Assembly (NCBI RefSeq): GCF_017635265.1 | Contig: NZ_JAGBLU010000091.1 | Span: 62,001-126,000 of the forward strand | Reading direction: 5' to 3' | Source: Butyrivibrio sp. | Lineage (GTDB): Bacteria; Bacillota; Clostridia; Lachnospirales; Lachnospiraceae | Length of the DNA: 64,000 nt | In this document: positions 7,561 through 18,079 of the stretch, in pieces | How positions within the stretch are numbered: the first letter of the stretch is position 1 | How the letters are laid out: each line of letters starts with the position of its first letter | Notes under the pieces: model-generated | Seen by the model: the letters and a program-made list of their open reading frames with translations, nothing else | Database searches by the model: none | What the model was told of the DNA's origin: nothing | Position numbers and translations under genes: made by a program

Positions 7561-10509
7561 ATGAACAAAACACTTAAAAAAGTTTTAATAGTTGTGGGAA
7601 TCCTGGCAGTTATAGTATGCATATGCATTGGTCTTTCAAGCAGAAAGATCGAAGACTTCAGTGCCAAATATGCAGATGCCGATCTTACCGAAGAAATTGA
7701 AGGCATGGAAAGAGTTGGTGCCTACACCGGATATATAAATGAACATGCAAAAGATGCTTATCCACAGGAAAACGTGGAAGTCAGCATTTTTGATTATCAG
7801 TCAACAGGTGAGGTGTACAAAGAATCAGTTGCATCAAGAGATGGCGTTTTCACAGGAACCGGTTCAGAGATCACCTGGAACGTAAATGTTCCAACGGCCG
7901 GAATGTATCAGATAGATATCGACTACTACATTCCGGAATCCAGAGGCGTTCCTGCAGAGAGAACTGTTTTGGTAAATGGCGAGATTCCATTTGAAGATGC
8001 AAGAAACATTTCTTTTACCAGAATGTGGATGGACGGTGGAGAGAAAAAGATAGATAACCAGGGAAATGAGATCCGTCCAAGGCAGGTTGAGTACTTCGAT
8101 TGGCAGAGTGCATTCTTTAGAGATGACATGGGATTCGTAGCTGAGCCTTATGTTTTCTACTTTGAAAAAGGTGACAACACTCTGACATTTGTAGCAGACA
8201 ATGAACCTATGGTCCTTTCAAGGGTTGAGCTTTGTGGAGTAAAAGAAACACCGAGCTACGAGCAGTATATCGCAAGCAATCAGGGCAGTGAAGGAACAGA
8301 AGCTGCAAAAACTTATCTTGAAGTAGTTCAGGGCGAGGATTCAACATTAAGGTCAGAATCTTCACTTTATGCAAAATATGACAGATCATCACCTACAACA
8401 GTTCCAAACAGTGTTACAACAACAGTCCTTAATTACGTTGGCGGTGAGGCCTGGAGAGCTTCCGGACAGTGGATTGAGTGGAACTTTGAAGTACCTGAAG
8501 ATGGTTATTACAACATCACGGTTAAGGCAAGACAGAATTATGCAAGAGGTTCTGTATCAAACAGAAGTGTCCTTATAGATGGAAAGATTCCATTTAAAGA
8601 ACTTGAAGAAATCTCTTTTGCCTACAGTAATGACTGGGACTCAATGACACTCTCAGATGGAGATGGAAATCCATATAAGTTTTATCTTACAAAAGGAACA
8701 CACAACATAAGACTTGAGGCAACTCTTGGTGGAATGGGTGCAATCCTTGAGGAAATGGAAGATTCAACTTACAGACTGAATCAGATATACAGAAGAATTC
8801 TGGTATACACAGGTGCAAGACCTGATGTGTACAGAGACTATCACATTGATACAACTTATCCGGAAATTATGAAGGCCATGGATCTTGAAGCAAAAAGACT
8901 TTACAAGATCGTCGATGATATGGTTGCTTACTCCGGACAGAAAGCAGATAACATCGCAACGGCGCAGACTATCGCGCAGCAACTTGAAAGATTTATAGAA
9001 AAGCCACAGAAGATCACAACAGAGTTTGTTACATTCAAGGACAACATAACATCTCTTGGTACAGCATCTCTTAAGATGAGTGAGACAAAACTTGATGTGG
9101 ATTACCTGGTGATTTCAGGAACTGATGCAAAGGTAAAAAAAGATAAGGCTAACTTCTTTACTAAAGCAGGTCATGAGATAAAGTCTTTTATCGCATCATT
9201 CTTTGTGGACTACAACTCAGTTGGTGATGTTTATGATGAAAACTCAAGCGACAAAGTAGTTAAGGTTTGGGTACTCACAGGTAGAGACCAGGGAACAATC
9301 CTTAAGTCCATGGTTGATGATGATTTTACTCCAAATTCAGGAGTAAAGGTAAACGTAGAGATTGTAGATCCGGGAGCACTTCTTAATGCAGTACTTGCAG
9401 GACGAGGACCAAACGTAGTTTTATCAGTTGGTGCCGATCAGCCTGTAAACTACGCCCTCAGAGGTGCAGCAGAGGATATAACACAGTTTGATGGATGGGA
9501 AGAAGTTTTATCTCACTATTCAGAGAGTTCATATGAACAGTACAGACTTGACGGACATATTTACGGTATTCCGGAGACACAGGGCTTCAACGTAATGTTC
9601 TATAGAAAAGATGTACTTGAAGAGCTTGGTCTTGAGACTCCGCAGACATGGAAAGAGCTGATCGAGATGCTTCCTACGATTCAGGGAAATAACCTTTCAA
9701 TCGGTATCCCGACAGCAGCAGGAAGTAGCGGAGCTGCAACAGCGTCAACATCGATCATGTCAAATGTGCCTGACCTTTCAATGTACTTCTCACTACTTTA
9801 CCAGTATGGCGGAGACATGTACAACGAGGCGGGAACAAAGACAACGGTTAATACCGAAGCCGGAGTAAAGGCATTCGATGACTACGTAAGATACTTTAAC
9901 GACTACGGAATCCCAACTATCTACGACTTTGTAAGCAGATTCCGTGCAGGAGAAATGCCAATAGGTGTAGCACCATATTCAACCTACAACACACTTATGG
10001 TTTCTGCTCCTGAAATAAGAGGTCTCTGGGACTTCACACTGATCCCGGGAACCGAGAGAGTAGATGCAAATGGTAAAAAATATATCGACAGATCAGACTT
10101 CATCACAGGAAGCGCAACAATGATGATCGCAACAGAGGATGAAGAGCTCAGGCAGAATTCATGGGAATTCATGAAGTGGTGGGCAAATGCTGATACACAG
10201 GTAAGATTCGGTAGAGAGATCGAAGCACTCCTTGGTTCATCTGCAAGATATGCAACAGCAAACAGAGATGCATTTGAGAATCTTTCCTGGAGCGCTGACG
10301 ATATCAAAGTTTTGAGCGAGCAGTGGGACAACACAGTTGGTATCAGAGAAGTGCCCGGTGGATACTTCACAGGAAGACACATCTCAAATGCCATAAGAAA
10401 AGTAATCAACGAAAAGGTTGATTCCAGAGAGACAATCATCGATTACTCGATTCTCATTGACGAAGAGATCAAGAAGAAACGTATTGAGTTTGGTATGCCG
10501 GTTGAATAA
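7561..10509 (+). CDS. Large membrane-anchored ABC solute-binding protein with N-terminal beta domains
   Basis: 982 aa. One hydrophobic segment (about residues 8-27) acts as a signal anchor; no clear lipobox follows. Two related beta-sandwich regions come next (about 50-230 and 255-430). Each contains an E/ITWN- or EWNFEVP-like strand, a DGxIPF-type motif (NGEIPFEDARNISF and DGKIPFKELEEISF) and a FYFEKG/FYLTKG turn, so they look like a tandem duplication of a carbohydrate-binding-type domain. A helical linker (about 440-540) leads to a family-1 extracellular solute-binding domain (about 560-975). Most such binding proteins are 400-550 aa. The permease genes follow directly, so it probably captures xylo-oligosaccharides for them. 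Confidence 0.85.
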   Translation: MNKTLKKVLIVVGILAVIVCICIGLSSRKIEDFSAKYADADLTEEIEGMERVGAYTGYINEHAKDAYPQENVEVSIFDYQSTGEVYKESVASRDGVFTGTGSEITWNVNVPTAGMYQIDIDYYIPESRGVPAERTVLVNGEIPFEDARNISFTRMWMDGGEKKIDNQGNEIRPRQVEYFDWQSAFFRDDMGFVAEPYVFYFEKGDNTLTFVADNEPMVLSRVELCGVKETPSYEQYIASNQGSEGTEAAKTYLEVVQGEDSTLRSESSLYAKYDRSSPTTVPNSVTTTVLNYVGGEAWRASGQWIEWNFEVPEDGYYNITVKARQNYARGSVSNRSVLIDGKIPFKELEEISFAYSNDWDSMTLSDGDGNPYKFYLTKGTHNIRLEATLGGMGAILEEMEDSTYRLNQIYRRILVYTGARPDVYRDYHIDTTYPEIMKAMDLEAKRLYKIVDDMVAYSGQKADNIATAQTIAQQLERFIEKPQKITTEFVTFKDNITSLGTASLKMSETKLDVDYLVISGTDAKVKKDKANFFTKAGHEIKSFIASFFVDYNSVGDVYDENSSDKVVKVWVLTGRDQGTILKSMVDDDFTPNSGVKVNVEIVDPGALLNAVLAGRGPNVVLSVGADQPVNYALRGAAEDITQFDGWEEVLSHYSESSYEQYRLDGHIYGIPETQGFNVMFYRKDVLEELGLETPQTWKELIEMLPTIQGNNLSIGIPTAAGSSGAATASTSIMSNVPDLSMYFSLLYQYGGDMYNEAGTKTTVNTEAGVKAFDDYVRYFNDYGIPTIYDFVSRFRAGEMPIGVAPYSTYNTLMVSAPEIRGLWDFTLIPGTERVDANGKKYIDRSDFITGSATMMIATEDEELRQNSWEFMKWWANADTQVRFGREIEALLGSSARYATANRDAFENLSWSADDIKVLSEQWDNTVGIREVPGGYFTGRHISNAIRKVINEKVDSRETIIDYSILIDEEIKKKRIEFGMPVE

Positions 10510-10535
10510 AAACAAGGACCGATGGAGAACTGACA

Positions 10536-11474
10536 ATGAAGGAATATCTGCAGAAGTATATAAAGCTTCGAAAGCATAATTTTACAGTGGCACTTAAAAA
10601 GGCCAAAAACCGCAAGATGTGTTATCTCTTTCTTGCTCCATATGCAATATTGTTCACTATGTTCTATGTGTTCCCTGTAGTTGCATCAATCTACTACAGC
10701 TTCACATATTACAACATCCTTGAACCGCCGAGATTTATCGGACTTCAGAACTACATAAGCCTTGTGCTTCAGGATGATATCTTCCTGATAGGTGTAAAAA
10801 ACACACTGATGATAGCACTGATAACAGGGCCTTTGGGGTACATTCTTTCTTTCCTGTTTGCATGGCTTATAAATGAGCTTCCAAGATGGATCAGAAGTAT
10901 AGCGGTAATTGTGTTCTATGCGCCATCAATTGCAGGTAACTGTTATGTTATCTTCTCAGTGTTCTTTAGAGGAGATGCTTACGGATACGTAAACGCTTTC
11001 CTGATGAGTGTGGGAATCATTGATGGTCCTAAGCTTTGGCTTATTGATCCACATTACATGCTTCCAATATGTATGCTGGTTATCCTCTGGATGAGTTTGG
11101 GAACAGGATTCCTTTCATTCGTAGCCGGACTTCAGGGCGTAGACAGAGCCCAGTTCGAAGCAGGATACATGGATGGAATAAAGAACAGATGGCAGGAGCT
11201 TTGGTACATTACACTTCCAAACATGAAACCTATGCTTATGTTCGGTGCAGTTATGTCAATCACATCATCCTTTGGTGTCGCAGATGTGACTATGGCTCTT
11301 TGTGGATATCCAAGTACAGATTATGCTGCACGTACAATTGTTACTCATTTGTTTGACTATGGTTTTTCAAGATTTGAAATGGGTTATGCCTGCGCAATAG
11401 CAACAATATTGTTCCTTATGATGATACTTTGCAACAAGGCAATCCAGAGTCTTTTAAGGAGAGTTGGAACTTGA
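10536..11474 (+). CDS. Sugar ABC transporter permease, MalF/UgpA type
   Basis: 312 aa with six predicted membrane segments after a basic N-terminal tail. The ATPase-coupling EAA loop is visible as EAGYMDGIKNRWQELWYITLPNM. It pairs with the next permease, and the large binding protein just upstream is the likely partner. A GGAG site precedes the ATG, and its stop is one base before the ATG of the next gene, indicating translational coupling. No ATPase gene is present, so a shared MsmK-like ATPase elsewhere is assumed. Confidence 0.92.
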   Translation: MKEYLQKYIKLRKHNFTVALKKAKNRKMCYLFLAPYAILFTMFYVFPVVASIYYSFTYYNILEPPRFIGLQNYISLVLQDDIFLIGVKNTLMIALITGPLGYILSFLFAWLINELPRWIRSIAVIVFYAPSIAGNCYVIFSVFFRGDAYGYVNAFLMSVGIIDGPKLWLIDPHYMLPICMLVILWMSLGTGFLSFVAGLQGVDRAQFEAGYMDGIKNRWQELWYITLPNMKPMLMFGAVMSITSSFGVADVTMALCGYPSTDYAARTIVTHLFDYGFSRFEMGYACAIATILFLMMILCNKAIQSLLRRVGT

Positions 11475-11475
11475 T

Positions 11476-12339
11476 ATGAGCAAGAAGCTAATTAAGAAAA
11501 GAAAACCGAACAGATCAATTGCAGGAGATATAGCGCTTTACGTTTTCCTTGTACTTGTTGCCATAGTCATGGCTTTTCCGATCATATACGCAGTCAGCAG
11601 TGCACTTAAGCCTTTGGATGAACTTTTTAAATTCCCACCGAGAATTTTTCCTCAGCATCCTACGCTTGATAACTTCTCAGATTTGTTTGTAACAATGGGA
11701 AAATCCTGGGTCACATTTACAAGATACCTGTTCAACACAGTTTTAATCACATTTGTTGGAACAGCAGGGCACCTTATCATTGCCTCAATGGGAGCTTTCG
11801 TTCTTGCGAAATATGATTTCCCGGGAAACAAGGCATTTTTCAAACTTGTAACAGTAGCCATGATGTTCACAGGTTGGGTAACACAGATTCCTAACTACCT
11901 GATACTTAATAAACTCGGATGGATCGATACCTACTGGTCAATTATCATCCCGGCCTTCGCTTCACCAATGGGTCTTTTCCTTATGAAGCAGTTCATGGAA
12001 GGACTTCCTACATCACTTATAGAAGCAGCCAAAATTGACGGTGCCAATGAGTGGAAAGTATTTTCAGGAATAGTAATGCCAAACGTTAAGCCTGCGTGGA
12101 TGACACTTATTATCTTCTCGGTTCAGGCTCTTTGGAACAACAAGGCATCAACATATATCTATTCAGAAGAAAGAAAAACTCTTGTATATGCCCTTCAGCA
12201 GATCCAGAGCGGAGGAATTGCAAGAACAGGACAGGGAGCAGCCGTTCTTGTTGTTGTTATGATCGTTCCAATCATTATCTTTGTATTCTCTGAGAGCCAG
12301 ATTCTTGAGACAATGGCTAGCTCAGGTCTTAAAGATTAA
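11476..12339 (+). CDS. Carbohydrate ABC transporter permease, MalG type
   Basis: 287 aa, six membrane segments. The EAA loop reads EAAKIDGANEWKVFSGIVMPNVKP, the signature of MalG-family partners. An in-frame TTG at 11464 lies inside the preceding gene and almost touches an AGGAG, but the ATG at 11476 is the more natural start. It forms the inner-membrane channel with the previous permease. Confidence 0.92.
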   Translation: MSKKLIKKRKPNRSIAGDIALYVFLVLVAIVMAFPIIYAVSSALKPLDELFKFPPRIFPQHPTLDNFSDLFVTMGKSWVTFTRYLFNTVLITFVGTAGHLIIASMGAFVLAKYDFPGNKAFFKLVTVAMMFTGWVTQIPNYLILNKLGWIDTYWSIIIPAFASPMGLFLMKQFMEGLPTSLIEAAKIDGANEWKVFSGIVMPNVKPAWMTLIIFSVQALWNNKASTYIYSEERKTLVYALQQIQSGGIARTGQGAAVLVVVMIVPIIIFVFSESQILETMASSGLKD

Positions 12340-12358
12340 AGCGAAAGGTCAAGGCGAT

Positions 12359-13873
12359 ATGCGTAAAAAGAATTTATTCATAAGAACTTTAGCAGCATTC
12401 ATTGGTGTATCAGTTGTGCTTTTCCAGCCTGTTACGGCCTGCGCAGAAGAGAAACACTACACATATAACTACGATTATTGGGGAGACGTTCAGGAGAGTC
12501 CTGATCTGTATTCTGTCAGCAAAGTACTCACATCTTCAGAGCTTGGACTTGACGTCAAACTTAAAAATCCTCAAGGACTGTTTGCTGTCGGCAATTCTCT
12601 TTATCTGTGCGATAGCGGTAATAACAGGATCATAGAACTGAACAGAGTATCACCTGAGAAGCTTGAAGTTGTAAGAGTTGTAGATTCAATAAAAGGCGGA
12701 AGCGGACCTGCGACCTTTAACAATCCCACTGATATCTCAGTTTCGGAAGATGGAAATATCTTCATAGCAGATCAGGGAAATGCAAGGATACTCAAGGTTG
12801 ATAAGGATTTCAACTATCTGATGGAATTTATCAAACCCACAGATAATACCCTTGATCCTGCCCTTGTTTTCCAGCCAAATAAACTGGTAGTTGATACAGC
12901 TGAAAGAGTTTACTGCATCGCATCCGGAATAAATAAAGGTCTTGTAAAGTACGAAAATGATGGTACTTTTTCGGGATTTGTAGGAGCGACACCTGTTAGC
13001 TTTGAGTGGACAGATTATATATGGAAGAAACTTGCTTCTCAGGAACAGAGAGCAAAACTTGAGTCATTCGTTCCTACAGAGTATGAAAACATCTACATGG
13101 ACTATGAAGGTTTCATATATGCAACAAAAGCCCGTACGGAAGATCAGGCAAGATCAGATGAGAATGCTGTAAGAAAATTGAACCTCATGGGTGACGATAT
13201 TCTGGTTTCCAACGGCAACTGGTCAGTGGGTGGAGATCTTTATCTTGGATCCGGCGGTGGATATGAAGGACCTTCAATCCTCACAGATGTAACAGTTATG
13301 GACAATGACATCTATGTGTGCCTGGACAGAAACAGAGGAAGACTTTTTGCATATGATGACCAGGGCAGAATGGTATTTGCTTTCGGTGGAAACGGTAACA
13401 TGGATGGATACTTTAGAAGACCATCAGCAATTGAGCACATCGGCCATGAGCTTTATGTTGTAGACAGCCTTGACTGCTCGATAACATCCTTTGTTCCTAC
13501 TGAATTTGGAAATCTGGTATACAGCGCAATAGAGGAATTCGACAAGGGAAATTACGAAGCTTCCGGTAATTACTGGCAGCAGGTAATGGACCAAAACGGC
13601 AACTACGACCTTGCTTATATCGGAATCGGAAGAGCACTTCTTCGTCAGGAACAGTACAAAGATGCTATGAAGTACTTCGAACTTAAGTATGACAGAGAGA
13701 ATTACTCAAAGGCATACAAACAGTACAGAAAAGAGTGGGTTGAGGCTCATATCGGATGGATAGTAGCAATTATCCTCATACTTTTCCTTGTGCCTCTTAC
13801 CATAGGAAAGATAAAGAGTATCAAGTGGCAGATTGATAATGCTGACATATTCAAAGTAGAAGAAAACAGGTGA
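12359..13873 (+). CDS. NHL-repeat beta-propeller protein, secreted and membrane-tethered
   Basis: 504 aa. An N-terminal signal peptide ends near TACAEE. Several NHL/propeller repeats follow (KNPQGLFAVGNSLYLCDSGNNRI and FNNPTDISVSEDGNIFIADQGNARI are the clearest). A short tetratricopeptide-like helical region (about residues 395-460) comes next, then a C-terminal membrane helix near residues 465-488 with a short cytoplasmic tail. The propeller would sit outside the cell. It lies inside an ABC transporter operon beside YIP1 and DUF5696 genes, an arrangement recurring in Lachnospiraceae. It may help sense or present substrate, but its biochemical role is unknown. A longer frame starting within the previous gene was rejected because ATG 12359 begins at the signal peptide. 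Confidence 0.82.
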   Translation: MRKKNLFIRTLAAFIGVSVVLFQPVTACAEEKHYTYNYDYWGDVQESPDLYSVSKVLTSSELGLDVKLKNPQGLFAVGNSLYLCDSGNNRIIELNRVSPEKLEVVRVVDSIKGGSGPATFNNPTDISVSEDGNIFIADQGNARILKVDKDFNYLMEFIKPTDNTLDPALVFQPNKLVVDTAERVYCIASGINKGLVKYENDGTFSGFVGATPVSFEWTDYIWKKLASQEQRAKLESFVPTEYENIYMDYEGFIYATKARTEDQARSDENAVRKLNLMGDDILVSNGNWSVGGDLYLGSGGGYEGPSILTDVTVMDNDIYVCLDRNRGRLFAYDDQGRMVFAFGGNGNMDGYFRRPSAIEHIGHELYVVDSLDCSITSFVPTEFGNLVYSAIEEFDKGNYEASGNYWQQVMDQNGNYDLAYIGIGRALLRQEQYKDAMKYFELKYDRENYSKAYKQYRKEWVEAHIGWIVAIILILFLVPLTIGKIKSIKWQIDNADIFKVEENR

Positions 13874-13877
13874 AGCT

Positions 13878-14537
13878 ATGATAGCAAATGTTAGAGAAAA
13901 CCTTACTCCAAAGGAAAAATATATAGATTCCCTTAAGTTTGCACTTTACTGCACGACTCATCCTCTGGATGGATTCTGGGATCTTACTCATGAAAAAAGA
14001 GGTACATACGCAGCAGCGAATACAATACTTGCCCTTGCACTTCTTATAAGAATACTGAAGCTTCGCTATACGAGCTTTCTGTTTATGGAAGTTTACTGGG
14101 AAGATCTGAATATTTTCATGTATCTGGCAAGTATAGTTTTCCCGCTTACGCTCTGGGTACTTGGAAATTGGGGACTTACAACACTGTTCGACGGAAAAGG
14201 AAGACTTGGACAGGTCTACATGGCAACATGTTACGCATTTACTCCATACGTCCTGATACAGTTTCCGCTCATGATATTCAGTAATTTTGTAACGGTTCAG
14301 GAAGCGGAATTCTACTCGGTTGTAAGCTTATTATCATTAGTTTATTCAGCTCTTTTGATAATAGCGGCAATGGGGCAGATCCACGAGTATTCTGCAGGAA
14401 AGAACTTATTGTTCGTTGTAGCAACACTTTTTGCAATGCTGGTAATGATATTCATCCTGATGATCTTCTTTAGCATGGTCGCTCAGGGAATTGCATATTT
14501 CATTTCCCTGGGAAAAGAATTGATGTTCCGAATGTAG
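13878..14537 (+). CDS. YIP1-family multi-pass membrane protein
   Basis: 219 aa, with about five membrane helices: near residues 45-58, 75-100, 112-138, 145-170 and 178-205. The pattern and the motif around ATCYAFTPYVLIQFPL match the YIP1 domain family. It starts four bases after the NHL gene stop, so the two are coupled. Its place between transporter components suggests a role in assembly or regulation of the transport complex; no enzymatic motif is visible. Confidence 0.78.
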   Translation: MIANVRENLTPKEKYIDSLKFALYCTTHPLDGFWDLTHEKRGTYAAANTILALALLIRILKLRYTSFLFMEVYWEDLNIFMYLASIVFPLTLWVLGNWGLTTLFDGKGRLGQVYMATCYAFTPYVLIQFPLMIFSNFVTVQEAEFYSVVSLLSLVYSALLIIAAMGQIHEYSAGKNLLFVVATLFAMLVMIFILMIFFSMVAQGIAYFISLGKELMFRM

Positions 14538-14558
14538 TAATAACAAGAGGTGACGGAT

Positions 14559-17156
14559 TTGAAGACAGAGAATAAGAAACCAAAAAATATATATGCAGGC
14601 GCGATCCTGACAACTATAGTAAAGCATTTGCCCTCGATTATTCTGGCTTTGATCATAGTTATTGCAGCCATATTTGTTATTAACTACAAGCCTGTAGCAG
14701 AGGAAAAAGAGCTGGTTCAGCCCTATACATTTGAGGGAGACGACACACCGGTTGTAGTAGATAACGGTGAGTTGAAACTCACCATGGATCCTTTGACAAC
14801 AGCTTTCGAGCTTGAGGTTAAGGATTCCGGAAAAGTATGGCGCTCAAATCCTGCTGACGTTTTAGAGGATACGGCAGCTCTTGATGATCAGAAGACATTC
14901 CTTCAGTCTCCACTTGTTATGTCATATTCCATAACACAGGGACTTGAGACAACCTACAGCACTTTTGGCTATAGCACAAACAACGGAATATACGAGATCG
15001 TTCCGGGGGACAATGAGATAAGGGTCAACTACTCCCTTGGTAATGTAGAAAAAGAATATGTGGTACCGCCGGTTATCACTGAAACAGAGATGAATGACTG
15101 GCTTTCAAAGATGGATAAGAAAGAAGCTGATCTTGTTAAGCAGTACTACAAGAAATACGACATCAACAAGCTCACAGCAAAGGACAACAAGGATGAGCTC
15201 TTAGCAAATTATCCAAGCATGGAAAATGAAGTTATCTACGTTCTCAGAAGCGGAACAAAAGAAAACGTGAAAAAAACCATCGAAGAAAAGTTTGCAGCGG
15301 CTGGTTATACATATGAGAACTTCCTTGCAGACAAAGAGCTTGATCTTTCAGTCAAGACTTCAGAAAACCCTGTGTTCAATGTCAGCGTAGTTTACAAGCT
15401 CGAGGGAAAAGATCTGGTGGTAGAAGTTCCACTTAAAGACCTTGAGTACGACAAAGAAACACCTATCTATACAATAACTCCTCTTCCATATTTTGGAGCA
15501 GGCGGTCCAAACGATAAAGGATTTATGTTTGTTCCTGAAGGTGGCGGAGCAACAATTAACTTCAACAACGGTAAGACTTCACAGAGCAGTTATTACACAA
15601 ATGTATATGGCTGGGATATGTGCCTTTCAAGAGATGCTGTAGTACACAACACAAGAGCATATTACGGTGTGTACGGTGTATCTGAAGGAAATGATTCTTT
15701 TATCTGCATCCTGGAGGAAGGAAGCCCATACGCATCTATTCAGGCAGACATTGCAGGAAAGAACCACAGTTACAACTACGTAAATGCAAAATACAGTATC
15801 TGTCAGAGAGAAAAATATGATGTAGGCGATATCGCCAACTCAGATATTTATGAATACATAAAAGAGTTACCTGATGAGACTCTGACTCAGAGGTACACCT
15901 TCGTAAATTCAGGAGATTATGTGGACATGGCCAAGTGCTATGGCAAATATCTCCAGGACAAGTACGCAGGATATATGGACCTTGTTAGCGATGAAAGCAC
16001 TCCTGTTGCTATTGAAATGGTAGGAGCCATCGATAAGGTTAAGCAGGTTGTGGGTGTTCCTGTATCAAGACCACTTAAGCTCACAAGTTATAAAGATGCA
16101 GCAAATATAGTTGAAGACCTTAGTGCAAACGGCGTTTCAAACATGAAAGTAAAAATGCTTGGCTGGTGTAACGGCGGTGTTCAGCAAAAGATACTTAGGA
16201 AAACAAAAACAATTTCTGATCTTGGAAGCAAAAAAGACTTAAAGAACATGATAGCTTCTGCTGATGAAAAAGGAGCTGAAGTATACCTCAACGGTGTAAC
16301 AGAGTATGCATATGACAGCAATCTTCTTGATGGATTTTTCTCTTTTAGAGATGCAGCAAAATTCATAAGTAAGGAAAGAGCTGAGCTTTACAATTACAGC
16401 CATGTAACTTATGCACAGAGGGAAAACACAGATAACAACTACTTCCTTCTTCACACGGATCTTTCAAAGAAACTGTCAGATGTACTTGTAAAGAGCAGTA
16501 ACAGTCTTGGCGCAGGTGCCTGCTTTGAAGACTTGGGAATGGATCTTTCTTCTGACTTCTCCAGAAAGAAGACCTACAGCAGAGAAGCTGTAAAGAACCT
16601 CCAGGTTGAGCAGCTTAAAGGATACGCAGATGGCGGATCAAAGCTCATGATAAACATGGGTAACGATTATGCAATTCCTTTCTGTTCCATGGTTACAGAG
16701 ATGGATTTAAGAGGAAGTGAATACACAATCCTTGATGAATGTGTTCCATTCTTCCAGATAGCAGTTCACGGAAGAGTTGATTATACAGGCAATCCAATAA
16801 ACATTTGCGGTAATGCTGAAAACGAAGTTCTATATAGCGCTGAGTATGGAGCAGGCCTTTGCTTCTCATTTATGGAAGAGAGTTCTTTTGCCACTCAGAA
16901 AACTCTGTACACAGATTACTATGGTTCAACATATGATTCCTGGAAAGACAAGATGCTTGGTATCTACAACAGATACAATGCAGAACTGGGACACACATTC
17001 AATCAGGAAATGGTTGGACATAAGAACTTAAATTCAGATGTTTCATGTACAGAATATGCAGATGGAACACAAGTATATGTCAATTACGGTTACAGCGACT
17101 TTACTACCGATGAAGGCGTAAAAGTACCGGCAAGAGACTATATCGTTAAGAGATAA
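14559..17156 (+). CDS. DUF5696 protein, membrane-anchored, possible glycosidase-like barrel
   Basis: 865 aa. An N-terminal basic stretch and one hydrophobic helix (about residues 22-42) anchor it, with the rest outside. An N-terminal beta domain (ELKLTMDPLTTAFELEVKDSG) precedes a helical insert (about 175-255). A larger region follows with barrel-like features (NVYGWDMCLSRDAV, LGWCNGGV, AGACFEDLGMDL). I recognise the family as DUF5696, often found next to sugar ABC genes in Firmicutes; a hydrolase role is only suspected. The start is probably TTG 14559, five bases after AAGAGGTGA; a GTG at 14550 lies inside that ribosome site. Confidence 0.72.
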   Translation: MKTENKKPKNIYAGAILTTIVKHLPSIILALIIVIAAIFVINYKPVAEEKELVQPYTFEGDDTPVVVDNGELKLTMDPLTTAFELEVKDSGKVWRSNPADVLEDTAALDDQKTFLQSPLVMSYSITQGLETTYSTFGYSTNNGIYEIVPGDNEIRVNYSLGNVEKEYVVPPVITETEMNDWLSKMDKKEADLVKQYYKKYDINKLTAKDNKDELLANYPSMENEVIYVLRSGTKENVKKTIEEKFAAAGYTYENFLADKELDLSVKTSENPVFNVSVVYKLEGKDLVVEVPLKDLEYDKETPIYTITPLPYFGAGGPNDKGFMFVPEGGGATINFNNGKTSQSSYYTNVYGWDMCLSRDAVVHNTRAYYGVYGVSEGNDSFICILEEGSPYASIQADIAGKNHSYNYVNAKYSICQREKYDVGDIANSDIYEYIKELPDETLTQRYTFVNSGDYVDMAKCYGKYLQDKYAGYMDLVSDESTPVAIEMVGAIDKVKQVVGVPVSRPLKLTSYKDAANIVEDLSANGVSNMKVKMLGWCNGGVQQKILRKTKTISDLGSKKDLKNMIASADEKGAEVYLNGVTEYAYDSNLLDGFFSFRDAAKFISKERAELYNYSHVTYAQRENTDNNYFLLHTDLSKKLSDVLVKSSNSLGAGACFEDLGMDLSSDFSRKKTYSREAVKNLQVEQLKGYADGGSKLMINMGNDYAIPFCSMVTEMDLRGSEYTILDECVPFFQIAVHGRVDYTGNPINICGNAENEVLYSAEYGAGLCFSFMEESSFATQKTLYTDYYGSTYDSWKDKMLGIYNRYNAELGHTFNQEMVGHKNLNSDVSCTEYADGTQVYVNYGYSDFTTDEGVKVPARDYIVKR

Positions 17157-17170
17157 GGAAGGCATCCTTT

Positions 17171-18079
17171 ATGAGTAAGCAGAAAAATAAACTGGCAGGA
17201 TTACAAAAGCGAAAAGCCATATCGGGATATTGTTTCATATCACCATTTATTCTTGGTTTTTTGCTGTTCATGATAAAACCTCTTTTTGAATCCTGTTACA
17301 TGAGTTTTTGTAACGTTGATCTGTCAGCAGGAAAGGTTACAAAGACATTTTCAGGAATTACCAATTACATATTTGCGTTCAGGGTTGACCCGGAATACAA
17401 CAGGCTTTTGTGGGAGGAACTTTCAAGAATGATGGTTTACTCACTGGCGATCATAGTATTCAGCTTCTTTGTGGCACTTGTACTGAATCAGAAATTTAAA
17501 GGAAGAGCCCTGGTAAGAGCAATATTCTTTTTACCTGTTATCCTTTCATCCGGCGTGATCGTAGGACTTGAATCAAACAACCAGCTCATGGCAAATCTGG
17601 CACAGAGTATTGAACAGACAACAGAGGGTGTGAGTATTACAGGAGCTCTTGAATCAATACTTAGAACAACAGGCGTCGGTGTGAGAGCTTTTGAACAGGT
17701 ATTTGAAGTCATAGATAACATTTACGATGTGGCACTTGCTTCCGGAATTCAGATCATCATCTTTTTGTCAGGTCTTCAGACAATCTCATCAAGTATGTAT
17801 GAAGCTGCTGATATAGAAGGATGTACAAAGTGGGAGAGTTTGTGGAAGATAACATTTCCGATGATAAGCTCATTGTTCCTTGTTAACTGGATCTACACAG
17901 TTGTTGATTTCTGTATGAGATCAGATAACGGAGTAATCGAAAAGATCCAGAAGGTAATGATCGAGCAGCAGCAATATGGAAATGCTTCAGCAATGTCATG
18001 GATCTATTTCATCCTGGTACTTGCATTTGTGGGAATAACATCATTCTTTATTTCTAAGAGGGTTTACTACTATGACTAA
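17171..18079 (+). CDS. Second sugar ABC transporter permease, MalF/UgpA type
   Basis: 302 aa, six membrane segments and the EAA loop EAADIEGCTKWESLWKITFPMI. A long extracytoplasmic loop (about residues 135-185) is predicted between membrane segments. Its stop overlaps the next permease by eight bases. With the following permease and the 496-aa binding protein it forms a second transporter in the same run, again without its own ATPase. Confidence 0.92.
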   Translation: MSKQKNKLAGLQKRKAISGYCFISPFILGFLLFMIKPLFESCYMSFCNVDLSAGKVTKTFSGITNYIFAFRVDPEYNRLLWEELSRMMVYSLAIIVFSFFVALVLNQKFKGRALVRAIFFLPVILSSGVIVGLESNNQLMANLAQSIEQTTEGVSITGALESILRTTGVGVRAFEQVFEVIDNIYDVALASGIQIIIFLSGLQTISSSMYEAADIEGCTKWESLWKITFPMISSLFLVNWIYTVVDFCMRSDNGVIEKIQKVMIEQQQYGNASAMSWIYFILVLAFVGITSFFISKRVYYYD

